The notes under the pieces: generated by a model
Seen by the model: the letters and a program-made list of their open reading frames with translations, nothing else
What the model was told of the DNA's origin: nothing
Database searches by the model: none
Shown: in pieces, positions 42,797-54,057 of the stretch
Numbering within the stretch: the stretch's first letter is position 1
Layout: each line of letters opens with the position of its first letter
Assembly: GCA_943787405.1 (NCBI GenBank)
Contig: CALSMH010000002.1
Location: forward strand, 62,001-126,000
Source of the DNA: an uncultured Nitrosomonadaceae bacterium
GTDB lineage: Bacteria; Pseudomonadota; Gammaproteobacteria; Burkholderiales; Nitrosomonadaceae
Length of the DNA: 64,000 bases
Direction: 5' to 3'
Made by a program: the position numbers and the translations under genes

Positions 42797-43492
42797 ATGC
42801 GTTTTTCAATTTACCGGTTTGATCCTGATAAGGACGAGAAGCCTTATATGCAGGACTACGATATCCAGCTGGATCCGGCTGATAAAATGTTGCTTGATGT
42901 GTTAATACGTATTAAGACGGTTGATGACAGCCTAAGCCTGCGCCGGTCGTGTAGGGAGGGTGTGTGTGGTTCAGACGGGATGAATATTAATGGACGTAAT
43001 GGGTTAGCTTGTATTACGCCAGTTGCCGGTTTAAAAGAGCCGGTAGAGCTACGGCCTCTTCCAGGATTGCCTGTAATACGTGATTTGATAGTGGATATGA
43101 CCCAATTTTTCAAGCAATATCGGTCAGTTACACCTTATCTTGTTAATAATGATCCACCCCCAGAAACTGAACGGTTACAATCACCAGAAGAAAGGGCAGA
43201 ACTTGATGGCGCATATGAGTGTGTGCTTTGTGCCTGTTGCACCACAGCATGCCCCTCATTCTGGTGGAATCCTGATAAATTTGTTGGTCCTGCCGGATTG
43301 TTACAGGCATATCGCTTCCTTGCCGATAGTCGTGATCAGGCAACAGCTGAGAGGCTGGACGATCTTGAGGACCCATACCGTCTGTTCCGCTGTCATTCTA
43401 TTATGAACTGCGTCGATACCTGTCCTAAGGGGTTAAATCCAACCAAAGCTATAAACAAAATAAAGGGTATGATGGTAAAAAGAACAGTATGA
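42797..43492 (+). CDS. sdhB: Succinate dehydrogenase, iron-sulfur subunit
   Basis: Carries electrons from FAD to quinone through three clusters. The 231-residue protein has the [2Fe-2S] ligands in CREGVCGSDGMNINGRNGLAC (positions of Cys read directly), and CVLCACCTTACP plus CHSIMNCVDTCPKG for the [4Fe-4S] and [3Fe-4S] clusters. The ATG at 42797 follows TTTGGGG. It overlaps sdhE by four bases. Confidence 0.97.
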   Translation: MRFSIYRFDPDKDEKPYMQDYDIQLDPADKMLLDVLIRIKTVDDSLSLRRSCREGVCGSDGMNINGRNGLACITPVAGLKEPVELRPLPGLPVIRDLIVDMTQFFKQYRSVTPYLVNNDPPPETERLQSPEERAELDGAYECVLCACCTTACPSFWWNPDKFVGPAGLLQAYRFLADSRDQATAERLDDLEDPYRLFRCHSIMNCVDTCPKGLNPTKAINKIKGMMVKRTV

Positions 43493-43722
43493 AAGAATTG
43501 GACCGTATACGCTGGCGCTGCCGTCGAGGTATGCTTGAGCTAGACATTGTGTTGCAGGGGTTTGTGGATAAGCATTATATGCAGCTTAATGATATTGAAT
43601 TGAAGGACTTTGATACATTGCTGAGTCTTCCTGATAATGATTTATGGGATATGATTACGTCCAAGAAGAAAGTGGAAGATATAAAACTGCAACCTGTATT
43701 ACAACTTTTACAGATAAGTTGA
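43489..43722 (+). CDS. sdhE: FAD assembly factor SdhE
   Basis: Small soluble factor (YgfY/Sdh5) that promotes covalent flavinylation of SdhA. The 77-residue protein has the RGxxE motif as RRGMLELD (R13, G14, E17) and the family's FDTLLSLPDNDLWD. Start overlaps the sdhB stop (ATGA), which couples it to complex II synthesis. Confidence 0.94.
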   Translation: MKELDRIRWRCRRGMLELDIVLQGFVDKHYMQLNDIELKDFDTLLSLPDNDLWDMITSKKKVEDIKLQPVLQLLQIS

Positions 43723-43771
43723 TTCAATCTTTGATGATTGTTCAATAAGCATTAAATAGTGGAGATGTTAT

Positions 43772-45073
43772 ATGGATCAAAAAAAAGTAGCCAAGCTGAA
43801 CCTGGAAAATAATGAGCTACCCGCCGAATTTCCGATTCTATCAGGGAGCATGGGACCTGATGTAATAGATATTCGTAAATTACATGCGAAGAGTGGCATG
43901 TTCACTTATGATCCAGGTTTCCTTTCTACAGCCAGTAGCAGTTCTGAAATAACCTTTATTGATGGTGAAAAGGGAATATTACTTTATCGGGGCTATCCAA
44001 TTGAGCAGCTAGCTGAGCATTGTGATTTTATGGAAGTGTGCTGGTTGCTAATGAAAGGCGAGTTGCCCACAGCTGATGAAAAAGACTCATTTGTAAAATC
44101 AATTAATGCGCATTCTATGGTTAATGAACAACTGATAAAATTTTATCAGGGGTTTCGTCGTGATGCTCACCCAATGGCTGTGACAGTAGGAGTAGTTGGT
44201 GCATTATCGGCATTTTACCATGAGGCCTTGGATGTTTCGGACTCACAAAATCGTGAGGATTCAGCTATTCATCTAATTGCAAAGTTACCAAATATTACGG
44301 CGATGGCATATAAATATAATCTTGGTCATCCTTTCAATTATCCACAGAATCATCTTAGCTATGCTCAAAATTTTATGCATATGATGTTTGCTGTTCCTGC
44401 TGAGGAATATCAGCCTAATCCTGTTTTAGCACGGGCGTTAGATCGAATTTTAATTCTGCACGCTGATCACGAGCAGAATGCTTCTACATCGACTGTTCGC
44501 TTGGCTGGGTCCAGTGGAGCAAATCCATTTGCTTGTATCTCTGCGGGTATTGCCTGTCTATGGGGGCCGGCTCATGGTGGAGCCAATGAAGCATGCTTAA
44601 ATATGCTAGAAGAGATTGGAGATGAGTCCCGTATCAGCCAGTATATTACTCGGGCAAAAGACTCAAATGACAGTTTCAGGTTAGTGGGATTTGGTCATAG
44701 GGTATATAAGAATTTTGACCCTCGAGCAAAGCTGATGCGTGAAACTTGTCATGAAGTGCTAGATGAGCTGGGATTACAGGATGATCGGTTGTTCAAACTT
44801 GCGATGCAATTAGAGAAAATTGCATTGGAGGATGAATACTTTATTTCAAGAAAACTCTACCCAAATGTAGATTTTTATTCTGGCATTGTTCAGCGTGCAC
44901 TGGGCATTCCGGCATCTATGTTCACCGCAATATTTGCTACTGCACGTACAGTAGGATGGGTTGCCCAGTGGAGTGAGATGATTTCTGATCCTGAGCAGAA
45001 AATAGGGCGTCCACGCCAACTATATACTGGTAAGAGCACACGAAAAGTATTGCCAATTTCAGAACGCACATAA
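43772..45073 (+). CDS. gltA: Citrate synthase, type II
   Basis: Condenses acetyl-CoA and oxaloacetate. The 433-residue protein has the catalytic histidine in [10 protein letters not shown]-flanking and [10 protein letters not shown] segments, the second in [16 protein letters not shown], and an N-terminal beta domain as in hexameric NADH-sensitive gram-negative enzymes. It starts 49 bases after sdhE, between complex II and the 2-oxoglutarate dehydrogenase genes. Confidence 0.96.
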   Translation: MDQKKVAKLNLENNELPAEFPILSGSMGPDVIDIRKLHAKSGMFTYDPGFLSTASSSSEITFIDGEKGILLYRGYPIEQLAEHCDFMEVCWLLMKGELPTADEKDSFVKSINAHSMVNEQLIKFYQGFRRDAHPMAVTVGVVGALSAFYHEALDVSDSQNREDSAIHLIAKLPNITAMAYKYNLGHPFNYPQNHLSYAQNFMHMMFAVPAEEYQPNPVLARALDRILILHADHEQNASTSTVRLAGSSGANPFACISAGIACLWGPAHGGANEACLNMLEEIGDESRISQYITRAKDSNDSFRLVGFGHRVYKNFDPRAKLMRETCHEVLDELGLQDDRLFKLAMQLEKIALEDEYFISRKLYPNVDFYSGIVQRALGIPASMFTAIFATARTVGWVAQWSEMISDPEQKIGRPRQLYTGKSTRKVLPISERT

Positions 45074-45111
45074 TATGTTCTGCTAGTTTTCTCTAAAATA
45101 AGCCTGTAATT

Positions 45112-47946
45112 ATGATTAAGGAACTATTTAAGACTTCAGTGTTATATGGTGCGAATGCGCCATTTATTGAAGAACTTTATGAGAATTATCTGCAATGCTC
45201 AACTTCGGTTCCACCAGAATGGCGTGGATACTTTGACGGATTACAGCTAGGGAAAGGTGAGATTGAGAAAGATGTTCCACACAGTTCAGTAATTGAGTCA
45301 TTTATCCGGGTAGAGAAAGAGAGACGCAAGCGCGGCCACAGTTCATCTCAATATGCGCAGGATAATATAGATGAACGAAAGCAAATATCGGTATTACAGA
45401 TGATCAACGCTTTCCGTTTTCTTGGGGTGCGTCAAGCTAATCTTGATCCGCTTAAGCAGTTACAGAAGCCATATATTCCTGCACTTGATCCAGAATTCTA
45501 CGGATTAACTGAAGAAGATATGGGCACCGTATTTAATACGGGTTCACTGGTTGCTCCGGAATTTTTGCCTTTAAGAGAAATTTTGCAATTACTTCAGCGT
45601 ATCTACTGTAGAAACATTGGAGTAGAGTACATGTACATCACTGATACAGAGCAGAAGAGGTGGATACAGGCCCGCCTGGAAGGAACACACTCTCAGCCAG
45701 ATTTTCCTAATGATTATAAGTTACATATTCTGGAACGTATCTGTGCAGCAGAGGGATTGGAAAAATATCTGCATACCCGTTATGTGGGGCAGAAGCGTTT
45801 TTCTGGTGAAGGGGGTGAAAGTATAATTCCGTTGTTAGATAATTTATTACAGCGTGCAGGGAAAATGAAAGTACAGGAAGTAGTTATTGGGATGGCCCAT
45901 CGAGGGCGGCTCAATGTGCTAGTAAATATTTTAGGTAAAATGCCGGCTAATTTGTTCAAAGAGTTTGAGAATGAGCATGTTCAAGAATTGACTGCGGGAG
46001 ATGTTAAGTATCACCAGGGGTTTTCTTCATCCATATCAACTCCTGGTGGAACTATGCGGGCAACATTGGCATTTAATCCGTCTCATCTTGAAATTGTTAA
46101 TCCTGTTGTGGAAGGTTCGGTACGTGCTAGGCAACATCGTTTACTTGATAAAAAGGGTGAAATGGTACTGCCAGTATTGCTGCATGGTGATGCCGCATAC
46201 TCCGGTCAGGGGGTAGTGATGGAATCACTAAATCTATCCCAGACTCGTGGTTATGGTACTGGTGGAACGGTACACGTCATCATTAATAATCAGATTGGCT
46301 TTACCACATCAGACCCTCGAGACTCACGTTCCACATTGTATTGTACGGAAGTTTCGAAAATGATTGAAGCTCCGATATTTCATGTTAATGGTGATGATCC
46401 TGAGGCAGTAGTAATGGTGACGGAAATTGCTCTAGATTTCAGGATGAAATTTAAGAAAGATGTAGTCATAGATATGGTATGTTTTCGTCGGCTTGGCCAC
46501 AATGAGCAGGATGAGCCAATGGTAACGCAACCACTGATGTATAAAATTATTGACCAACATCCTGGTACACGTAAGCTTTATGCTAATAAATTAGAAATTC
46601 AGGGAATCATTGCAGCCGGTGAAGCTGACGTGATGCTTTCCAGCTATCGTGACAGTATGGACTCAGGAATTAATCCTAATAAGACTATATATAATGGAAA
46701 AAAATATTCTGGTGCGACGCAATGGGCACCTTATCTGAAGTCAGTTAAGTGGAATCAGAAAGTAAAAACGGGTATGTCCATGAAGAAGATCAAGCATCTG
46801 GCTAAGCGTCTTACAGACATACCTGAAACTTTCCATTTGCATTCTCGAGTCAAAAAAATTATTGACGATCGTCGTTTGATGGGTGAAGGTAAATTATTTT
46901 TGGATTGGGGTATGGCAGAGAACCTTGCTTATGCGGGACTTCTGAGTGATGGGTTTCCTATACGAATTTCCGGGCAGGATTCGGGGCGAGGAACATTCTT
47001 TCACCGGCACGCAGTACTACATAATCAAAGTGTAAAGCAGTTAGATGACAGTACTTATATCCCGCTTCGTCATATTTCACCAGAACAACCAGATATTGGG
47101 ATTATTGATTCTATGCTTTCAGAAGAAGCAGTTTTGGCTTTTGAATATGGCTATACGACAGCGGCACCTAATGATCTTGTAGTTTGGGAGGCACAATTTG
47201 GAGACTTTGCTAATGGTGCACAGGTAGTGATTGATCAGTTTATTGCATCCGGAGAAGCAAAATGGGGCCGGTTATGTGGACTGGTAATGATGCTTCCTCA
47301 CGGATATGAGGGACAGGGTCCTGAGCATTCTTCGGCCCGGCTTGAGCGTTACCTGCAATTATGTGCAGAATACAATATGCAGGTTTGTGTGCCGTCAACT
47401 CCGTCTCAAATGTTTCACCTATTACGGCGTCAGATGATTCGTAAGATACGTAAGCCACTTATAATCATGAGCCCAAAAAGTATGTTACGCCAGAAAGAAT
47501 CAGTATCTAGTCTAGAGGACTTGACTGACGGAGAATTTCAGCCTGTTATCCCAGAGACTGAAGAACTTAAACTTAAAAAAATAAGACGTATTATTGTCTG
47601 TAGCGGAAGGGTCTATTACGATCTGTTAGCTTTCCGTAAGTCTCATAAAATTCAAGACATAGCAATTGTCCGCATCGAACAGTTATACCCATTTCCTCAT
47701 GAAGAATTTCAGGCCGAAGTTGCTCGTTTTGAGCAGGCAAAAGACGTGCTGTGGTGCCAAGAAGAGCCAGGAAATCAGGGTGCATGGCACCGAATTCAGC
47801 ATTATTTGTTGCGACATCTTGGGCTTAATCAAGCCCTTTGTAATGCAATGCGTCCTTCCTCAGCATCACCTGCTGTGGGTTATTTGGCAAAGCATAATTT
47901 TCAGAAAAAGGAATTGATTGAGACGGCATTTCGCGAGAGAATTTAA
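45112..47946 (+). CDS. sucA: 2-oxoglutarate dehydrogenase, E1 component
   Basis: Thiamine-diphosphate-dependent decarboxylase of the 2-oxoglutarate dehydrogenase complex. The 944-residue protein has the typical N-terminal ENYLQCSTSVPPEWRGYF segment, GMAHRGRLNVLVN, HGDAAYSGQGVVMESLNLSQ and the thiamine-binding region ending NNQIGFTT; the transketolase-like C-terminal half has GQDSGRGTFFHRHA and LPHGYEGQGPEHSSAR. An odd point is a run of Lys/Arg in its second half, without loss of motifs. Confidence 0.97.
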   Translation: MIKELFKTSVLYGANAPFIEELYENYLQCSTSVPPEWRGYFDGLQLGKGEIEKDVPHSSVIESFIRVEKERRKRGHSSSQYAQDNIDERKQISVLQMINAFRFLGVRQANLDPLKQLQKPYIPALDPEFYGLTEEDMGTVFNTGSLVAPEFLPLREILQLLQRIYCRNIGVEYMYITDTEQKRWIQARLEGTHSQPDFPNDYKLHILERICAAEGLEKYLHTRYVGQKRFSGEGGESIIPLLDNLLQRAGKMKVQEVVIGMAHRGRLNVLVNILGKMPANLFKEFENEHVQELTAGDVKYHQGFSSSISTPGGTMRATLAFNPSHLEIVNPVVEGSVRARQHRLLDKKGEMVLPVLLHGDAAYSGQGVVMESLNLSQTRGYGTGGTVHVIINNQIGFTTSDPRDSRSTLYCTEVSKMIEAPIFHVNGDDPEAVVMVTEIALDFRMKFKKDVVIDMVCFRRLGHNEQDEPMVTQPLMYKIIDQHPGTRKLYANKLEIQGIIAAGEADVMLSSYRDSMDSGINPNKTIYNGKKYSGATQWAPYLKSVKWNQKVKTGMSMKKIKHLAKRLTDIPETFHLHSRVKKIIDDRRLMGEGKLFLDWGMAENLAYAGLLSDGFPIRISGQDSGRGTFFHRHAVLHNQSVKQLDDSTYIPLRHISPEQPDIGIIDSMLSEEAVLAFEYGYTTAAPNDLVVWEAQFGDFANGAQVVIDQFIASGEAKWGRLCGLVMMLPHGYEGQGPEHSSARLERYLQLCAEYNMQVCVPSTPSQMFHLLRRQMIRKIRKPLIIMSPKSMLRQKESVSSLEDLTDGEFQPVIPETEELKLKKIRRIIVCSGRVYYDLLAFRKSHKIQDIAIVRIEQLYPFPHEEFQAEVARFEQAKDVLWCQEEPGNQGAWHRIQHYLLRHLGLNQALCNAMRPSSASPAVGYLAKHNFQKKELIETAFRERI

Positions 47947-47961
47947 CATAAAGGAATAGCC

Positions 47962-49143
47962 ATGCAAGTTGAAGTAAAAGTTCCGGTTTTATCTGAGTCA
48001 GTAGCAGAGGCTACTCTCGTTTCTTGGAATAAAAAGAAGGGAGAGTATGTTGAGCGCGACGAGAATCTAATAGATATCGAAACTGATAAAGTTGTAATGG
48101 AATTACCGGCACCGGTATCCGGCAAATTAACAAGAATTATTAAGGGAGATGGCGCTACAGTAGTTAGTAGTGAGCTTATTGCTACCATAGATTCTGAGGC
48201 TATGGCTCCTCCTAAAAAAGGAACAACTACTAGTAAGAAATCTACTAAGACAGAAAAATCTGTGATGATGCCGGCGGCTAAGAGAATAGCTGCAGAGAGA
48301 AATCTTGGTACAGATGAGGTCAGTACGATTCGTGGCAGTGGTCGTGGGGGGCGTATTATAAAAGAAGATATAGCTGAACATGCAGGGCCACAGTCTGTTC
48401 AGGAAACTACTGCAGATGAGGAGGTCCTGCTAGCAAGTAGTGATCGGCCTGAAAAACGTGTGGCTATGTCTAGATTACGTTTGCGTATTGCTGAGAGGAT
48501 GGTTCAGTCACAATCTACGGCAGCAATCCTTACAACGTTTAATGAAGTAGATATGCAAGCAATAATAGATTTTCGTGCCCGATATAAAGAAAGGTTTAAG
48601 AAAGAGCATGGAGTAAAGCTTGGGTTTACCTCATTTTTTGTTAAAGCTGTAGTAGCAGCATTAAAAAAATTTCCTATTGTTAATTCTTCGGTGGATGGTA
48701 AAGATATTATTTATCATGGGTATTACGATATTGGTATTGCAGTTGGGAGCCCGCGTGGATTAGTTGTGCCGATTCTTCGTGATGCGGACCGCCTTTCACA
48801 AGCCGAGATCGAAAAACAGATTAATGATTTTGGTCAAAGAGCTAAGGAAGGTAAGCTTAAGATCGAAGAATTAACGGGGGGGACTTTTTCTATTACAAAT
48901 GGCGGTGTGTTTGGTTCGATGCTTTCTACCCCCATTATTAACCCTCCGCAAAGTGCAATTCTAGGTGTTCATGCCATTAAAGAGCGTCCGGTAGCAATAA
49001 ATGGTCAAGTTGTAATTCGTCCGATGAACTACCTTGCGCTATCTTATGACCATAGGATTGTAGATGGACGTGAAGCAGTGCTTTCTCTTGCAGCAATGAA
49101 AGAGACGCTCGAGTCTCCGATGAGTCCGTTATTAGAAGATTAA
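47962..49143 (+). CDS. sucB: 2-oxoglutarate dehydrogenase, E2 component
   Basis: Dihydrolipoamide succinyltransferase forming the complex core. The 393-residue product has a lipoyl domain with K43 in [12 protein letters not shown], a Lys/Thr-rich linker, a peripheral subunit-binding domain at about 95-136 ([12 protein letters not shown]), and the catalytic domain ending [13 protein letters not shown] with H364. It follows sucA by 15 bases. Confidence 0.97.
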   Translation: MQVEVKVPVLSESVAEATLVSWNKKKGEYVERDENLIDIETDKVVMELPAPVSGKLTRIIKGDGATVVSSELIATIDSEAMAPPKKGTTTSKKSTKTEKSVMMPAAKRIAAERNLGTDEVSTIRGSGRGGRIIKEDIAEHAGPQSVQETTADEEVLLASSDRPEKRVAMSRLRLRIAERMVQSQSTAAILTTFNEVDMQAIIDFRARYKERFKKEHGVKLGFTSFFVKAVVAALKKFPIVNSSVDGKDIIYHGYYDIGIAVGSPRGLVVPILRDADRLSQAEIEKQINDFGQRAKEGKLKIEELTGGTFSITNGGVFGSMLSTPIINPPQSAILGVHAIKERPVAINGQVVIRPMNYLALSYDHRIVDGREAVLSLAAMKETLESPMSPLLED

Positions 49144-49217
49144 TTTACAATAATCATTAATAAACAATAAACTATACTATATAGCTAGTATTTAACATTA
49201 ACTTATAAGAATATAAA

Positions 49218-50678
49218 ATGACTCAAATTTTTGATGTAGTTGTGATCGGAGCAGGTCCCGGAGGCTATGTAGCAGCAATTCGTTGTGCCCAATTAGGGCT
49301 CAAAACGGCTTGTATTGATGAATGGAAAAACCCAAAGGGGAAAGCAAGCCTTGGTGGTACCTGTTTGAATGTAGGTTGTATTCCTTCGAAGGCTTTACTC
49401 GAATCTTCAGAGAATTATGAGCGTGTTGCGCATAAATATTCTGCACATGGAATTACCGTGGAAGGTTTGTCAGTTGATGTCCCTGTAATGATTTCCCGTA
49501 AGGAAAAAATTGTGGAGGCATTTACTCGTGGTATCGCTATGCTATTTAAAAAGAATAAAGTTACCTCAATACATGGAAGAGGAAGGCTTGTTAAGGAGAA
49601 AAATTCTGAGGGAAGCTGGAGAGTTAATGTTCAGAATGGTGATAAAGAAGAGATAGTTGAAGCGAAATACGTAATTATTGCAACTGGCTCGGCACCACGC
49701 CAGTTACCATCTTTATTAATCGATAATAAATGTGTTCTTGATAATGAAGGGGCACTGGCACTGGCCGAAGCACCTAAAAGGTTAGGAATAATTGGTGCGG
49801 GTGTGATTGGTCTGGAAATGGCTAGCGTCTGGCGGAGACTCGGATCAGAAGTAACTATTCTTGAAGCAATGCCAGGGTTTCTTTCAGCTGTTGATGAACA
49901 GGTTGCAAAAGAAGCAAAAAAGATATTTACAAGAGAGCTAGGACTAGAGATACAGACAGGGATTAACATTACTAAGATTAAACCTACTGAAAATATAGTC
50001 ACGGTGGAGTATCTTGATTCCGAGAATAAAGAACAGAAGCTAGAAGTGGATAAACTGATTGTATCGGTTGGCAGAGTTCCAAATTCTGCTAATCTAGGCG
50101 CAGATTCCGTTGGCTTACAAATTGATGATGGTGACCGCATTCAAGTTGATACGCACTGTCGCACTAATCTATTAAATGTATATGCTGTAGGTGATGTTGT
50201 CCGAGGGCCAATGCTGGCACACAAAGCTTCAGAAGAAGGTGTGGCAGTGGCAGAGGAAATTGCCGGGAAGATAGCGGGTCAGGAAAAAGAGCTTCCCGCA
50301 GTGAATCTGGATGCCATACCATGGGTAATTTATACATCACCAGAGATTGCTTGGGTAGGTAAAACAGAGCAGGAATTGAAAATGTCTGGAGTTAAATACA
50401 AAGCAGGGCAGTTCCCATTTATGGCAAATGGACGCGCACGTGCACTAGGTGAAACTAATGGGTTTATTAAAATCCTTGCGGATGCGGATACGGATCGAAT
50501 TCTTGGTGTGCACATGATTGGCCCCTATGTTTCAGAGATGATTTCTGAGGCAGTAGTAGCAATTGAATTTGCTGCTAGCAGCGAAGACTTGGCCCGCATT
50601 GTCCACGCCCATCCTTCTTTGTCTGAAGTTTTACATGAGGCGGCCTTAGCTGTGGACAAGAGAGCATTACATATTTAA
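49218..50678 (+). CDS. lpdA: Dihydrolipoyl dehydrogenase
   Basis: FAD enzyme (E3) that reoxidises lipoamide in the 2-oxoglutarate complex and possibly others. The 486-residue protein has the FAD loop [13 protein letters not shown], the redox disulfide C49/C54 in [15 protein letters not shown], the NAD-binding [16 protein letters not shown] and the active-site HAHPSLSEV at the interface. Last gene of the TCA operon, convergent with tyrA. Confidence 0.97.
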   Translation: MTQIFDVVVIGAGPGGYVAAIRCAQLGLKTACIDEWKNPKGKASLGGTCLNVGCIPSKALLESSENYERVAHKYSAHGITVEGLSVDVPVMISRKEKIVEAFTRGIAMLFKKNKVTSIHGRGRLVKEKNSEGSWRVNVQNGDKEEIVEAKYVIIATGSAPRQLPSLLIDNKCVLDNEGALALAEAPKRLGIIGAGVIGLEMASVWRRLGSEVTILEAMPGFLSAVDEQVAKEAKKIFTRELGLEIQTGINITKIKPTENIVTVEYLDSENKEQKLEVDKLIVSVGRVPNSANLGADSVGLQIDDGDRIQVDTHCRTNLLNVYAVGDVVRGPMLAHKASEEGVAVAEEIAGKIAGQEKELPAVNLDAIPWVIYTSPEIAWVGKTEQELKMSGVKYKAGQFPFMANGRARALGETNGFIKILADADTDRILGVHMIGPYVSEMISEAVVAIEFAASSEDLARIVHAHPSLSEVLHEAALAVDKRALHI

Positions 50679-50769
50679 CGAAACTTTGGATCGAGTTATA
50701 GCTGTATTATCCATTACTATTTAAAGGAGGGGTAGGGAGCTATATTTTTTCAAAAAATACAAGGTTAAA

Positions 50770-51657
50770 TTAGTGTTTGTCTTTCAGGAATTTTCCACGA
50801 GTTATTTGAGCATTAAGAAAAAATTTTTCCAGCGCTGCCCCGTCACCATCTTCCAGTATTTCATTCATACGTGCTAATTCGTTCTGATAGACCCTGATTT
50901 GTTGTAGTAATAGCCTGCGATTTGCAAGGCAAATATCTTTCCACATTTCAGGAGAGCTACTTGCAATACGAGTAAAATCGCGAAAACCGCTCCCAGCAAA
51001 ATTAAGCAGTGTATCTTCATTCTTTTCAGTACTGTTTGAAAGCATATGGTTCATAAATGTGAATGCTAGAATATGAGGGAGGTGACTTGTCATAGCAAGC
51101 ATTTCATCATGCTGATATGGGGACATTAATGAGGTATGTGCACCACACCCTTTCCATAGTTTTTGTATACTTTCTATTGAATCAATATCGGTTTCATCTG
51201 ATGGTGTCAGGATTAAATTTTTATCTCTGAATAATTCAGCATTTGCTGCACTAGACCCACTAAACTCTGCCCCAGCAATCGGATGAGCCGGTACAAAATT
51301 TTTAAAATATTCTGGTATTGAAGAGCGGGCAGCTGCAATCACATTCTGTTTTGTACTCCCTACATCAGAAATAATTGTCTGAGGTTCGAGGTAGGGGTTA
51401 ATTTTCTTAAGAATTTCGGCAGTTTGTCCAACCGGTACGGCAAGTAATACAAGATCTGCTTTATTCAGAGCTTGTGAATAATTATCTGAGATCTCGTCTA
51501 TAATTCCAAGTTCCAGTGCTTGTTGCAGATTTTCTTTACTCCGGCCTAAACCAGTAATGTGCTTTACCAGTCCTGCTTTACGTAGCGAAAGTGCAAATGA
51601 ACCGCCGATTAACCCGACACCAATAATTACCAATTTATTGATCATAGAATCTTTCAT
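50770..51657 (-). CDS. tyrA: Prephenate dehydrogenase
   Basis: NAD(P)-dependent oxidative decarboxylation of prephenate to 4-hydroxyphenylpyruvate for tyrosine. The 295-residue single-domain protein has the nucleotide-binding VIIGVGLIGGSFALSLRKA, VPVGQT, HPIAGAEFSG with the catalytic histidine and FRDFTRIASSSPEMW. No chorismate mutase domain is fused; that activity is in pheA two genes upstream. A second ATG at 51645 is an equally possible start. Confidence 0.93.
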   Translation of the reverse strand: MKDSMINKLVIIGVGLIGGSFALSLRKAGLVKHITGLGRSKENLQQALELGIIDEISDNYSQALNKADLVLLAVPVGQTAEILKKINPYLEPQTIISDVGSTKQNVIAAARSSIPEYFKNFVPAHPIAGAEFSGSSAANAELFRDKNLILTPSDETDIDSIESIQKLWKGCGAHTSLMSPYQHDEMLAMTSHLPHILAFTFMNHMLSNSTEKNEDTLLNFAGSGFRDFTRIASSSPEMWKDICLANRRLLLQQIRVYQNELARMNEILEDGDGAALEKFFLNAQITRGKFLKDKH

Positions 51658-51757
51658 ATTTTAAATGTATTTATTCCCGTATTAGCCTGATAAAGATTTA
51701 TATCTCATACGTTATCAGACACCTAATTATATTAAAGATATTATTCTGGAGATAGAA

Positions 51758-52867
51758 CTAACTCTCTTTAATTGCGCTTTCAAGTAGCTGTAAAAATTTA
51801 TTATTTTCAGATGCAAGGCCGACAGTAACACGTAGAAATTCTGGCATTTCATAAATACCAATTGGGCGAACGATAATCCCTCTCTGTAAGAGATACTGAT
51901 AGACAGCAGCAGTTTTGCCGTTTTCCACTTTGAAACTAAGGAAATTTCCATAGGATGGAATATAGGTTAGGCCAAGCTGGCGAAGGCCAGTGGTTATCTG
52001 AAGCATTCCTGCCTGATTAAGAGCATAGGAACGTTTAACAAATTCTGTGTCATTTATTGCTGCTAAAGCTCCAGCAAGCCCGATACTATTAACATTAAAA
52101 GGTTGGCGTATCCGATTCATTAACCCGGAGAGCTGAGCATGTGCAAGTCCGAATCCGATACGGACACCCGCCATGCCATAAATTTTAGAAAAAGTACGTG
52201 TAATAAGTAGATTTGGAAAAATATCTAACCATTTAATAGTGTCAACTCTTGATGTATCTGGGAGATATTCATTGTAAGCCTCATCCAATATTACCAGTAC
52301 ATCACGTGGAATATGTTCTAAAAATCTTAGGACATCTGGTGCGGGCACAAATGTGCCAGTTGGATTATTAGGATTAGCAATAAATACTATACGTGTATCA
52401 GGAGTTATAGCATCCAGCATCGCATCGATATCGTGACCATAATTTTTAGCAGGAACCACTATTCCAGTTGCACCTGTGGCTTGGGTCACAAGAGGATAAA
52501 CGGCAAAAGCATGCTGAGAAAAAACTGCGGACGTTCCAGGGTTCAGAAATACTCGGGCCGCCAACTCTAGCACATCATTTGATCCATTTCCAAGTACGAT
52601 CTGCTCACTATTTACAGCATATTTTTTAGATAATGTATTTTTTAATTCAAAGCCATTCCCATCAGGGTAACGCATCACCTCATTCAGCGCATTTTCCATT
52701 GCTTCAAGTGCAAGGGGACTAGTCCCGAGCGGATTTTCATTCGATGCAAGTTTTATAATAGAAGATTCATCAAGCCCCATTTCTCGTGCCAACTCACAAA
52801 TAGGTTTTCCCGGTTGATAGGGTGCAATAGAATGTATATATTCAGGGGCAAGATCACACAGATTCAT
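51758..52867 (-). CDS. hisC: Histidinol-phosphate/aromatic aminotransferase
   Basis: Class I/II PLP aminotransferase of the HisC family. The 369-residue protein has [18 protein letters not shown] and the PLP lysine K228 in [12 protein letters not shown]. It sits between pheA and tyrA, far from other his genes, so the likely role is transamination of prephenate or aromatic keto acids, perhaps with histidinol phosphate as a second substrate. That role is inferred from context. Confidence 0.9.
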   Translation of the reverse strand: MNLCDLAPEYIHSIAPYQPGKPICELAREMGLDESSIIKLASNENPLGTSPLALEAMENALNEVMRYPDGNGFELKNTLSKKYAVNSEQIVLGNGSNDVLELAARVFLNPGTSAVFSQHAFAVYPLVTQATGATGIVVPAKNYGHDIDAMLDAITPDTRIVFIANPNNPTGTFVPAPDVLRFLEHIPRDVLVILDEAYNEYLPDTSRVDTIKWLDIFPNLLITRTFSKIYGMAGVRIGFGLAHAQLSGLMNRIRQPFNVNSIGLAGALAAINDTEFVKRSYALNQAGMLQITTGLRQLGLTYIPSYGNFLSFKVENGKTAAVYQYLLQRGIIVRPIGIYEMPEFLRVTVGLASENNKFLQLLESAIKES

Positions 52868-52962
52868 AGAGCCGGTACCATTAAGAGATGAAAGTCAGAT
52901 ACTAAAAAAATAAAAAGTAGAAAATAACATAGTTATGTTTCTACCTGACATATAAAATATAG

Positions 52963-54030
52963 TTATGCTGAAGGGTAAGACCCTAATACCTTCAGGAAGT
53001 TTGCTTTTTCCCGTATTTCATCTAATGCTTTTGAGACTTTTTCATCTTGTTGATGACCCCTAATATCTGCAAAAAAAACATATTCCCATAGATCGGAACG
53101 GGAAGGGCGGGATTCTAAACGACTCATACTTACACCATGCTGTGCAAGAGGCGATAATAATTCATGTATTGCACCGGGGCGATTCCTAGATGACATGGCT
53201 AGTGATGTTTTGTCATTACCAGATGGGGCAACATCCTGAGTACCAATTACTAGGAAGCGAGTAGTATTTCTAGGATCGTCTTCAATATTTTCAGCATATA
53301 TAGATAATTTGTATACTTCGGCAGCTTTTTTACTGGCGATAGCAGCAACATTCATATCATCGGCAGCAATCATCGCTGCATGAGCATTGCTTGCTGCAAC
53401 AACTCGTTTTGCCTGTGGGAGAGGAAAATTTGTATTTAACCATTCATGACATTGCGCCAGTGACTGAGGGTGAGAATAGATCTTTTCTATTTGCCCTGGA
53501 TCAGTATGTAGAGCAAGTAAGCATTGGTGTATAGGTAATAGAACTTCTCCACAAACTTTTAATGAGGTTTGTAATAATAAGTCTAATGTTTTTCCAACTA
53601 CACCCTCATTAGAATTCTCCACAGGAACTATTCCATAACTTGCCATGCCAGATTCGACTTTATGAAATACTTCATCTATCGATGCGCATGGAACCGCCGT
53701 TACTGATTTACCAAAACGATTTAATACGGCTTCTTCTGAAAATGTCCCTTTTGGGCCGAGATAAGTCACGCTCATAGGCTTTTCCATGGAGCGACACAAT
53801 GACATTATTTCTGTAAATAATTGGGTAACATACTTTGGAGAGAGAGGTCCCGCATTAAGTTTCTGTAGTCGGTCTAGAACCTGCGCTTCCCGATCAGGGC
53901 GATAGATTTCTCCTTGTTTCTTAGCCTGCCCAATCTGCTTCGCAAGATCAGCACGCGTATTGACAAGTCTGAGCAATTCATCATCAATCGCATCAATTTC
54001 ATTACGCATTTTATTAAGTTGATCAGCCAT
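52963..54030 (-). CDS. pheA: Bifunctional chorismate mutase/prephenate dehydratase (P-protein)
   Basis: Makes prephenate and then phenylpyruvate. Of 355 residues, an AroQ chorismate mutase domain (about 1-85, MRNEIDAIDDELLRLVNTRA), a prephenate dehydratase domain from VTYLGPKGTFSEEA with the catalytic TRF in NTTRFLVIG, and a C-terminal ACT domain (KTSLAMSSRNRPGAIHELL through SRLESRPS) that would give phenylalanine feedback inhibition. It follows serA by 27 bases. Confidence 0.96.
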   Translation of the reverse strand: MADQLNKMRNEIDAIDDELLRLVNTRADLAKQIGQAKKQGEIYRPDREAQVLDRLQKLNAGPLSPKYVTQLFTEIMSLCRSMEKPMSVTYLGPKGTFSEEAVLNRFGKSVTAVPCASIDEVFHKVESGMASYGIVPVENSNEGVVGKTLDLLLQTSLKVCGEVLLPIHQCLLALHTDPGQIEKIYSHPQSLAQCHEWLNTNFPLPQAKRVVAASNAHAAMIAADDMNVAAIASKKAAEVYKLSIYAENIEDDPRNTTRFLVIGTQDVAPSGNDKTSLAMSSRNRPGAIHELLSPLAQHGVSMSRLESRPSRSDLWEYVFFADIRGHQQDEKVSKALDEIREKANFLKVLGSYPSA

Positions 54031-54057
54031 TAAAAATTAATTCCTTGTTAATAAAGA

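Noticed and set aside
50743-50759. TATTTTTT-C-AAAAAATA palindrome after lpdA
   Set aside because: A one-base loop cannot form a useful hairpin and there is no GC stem, so it is not a terminator; likely homopolymer chance.
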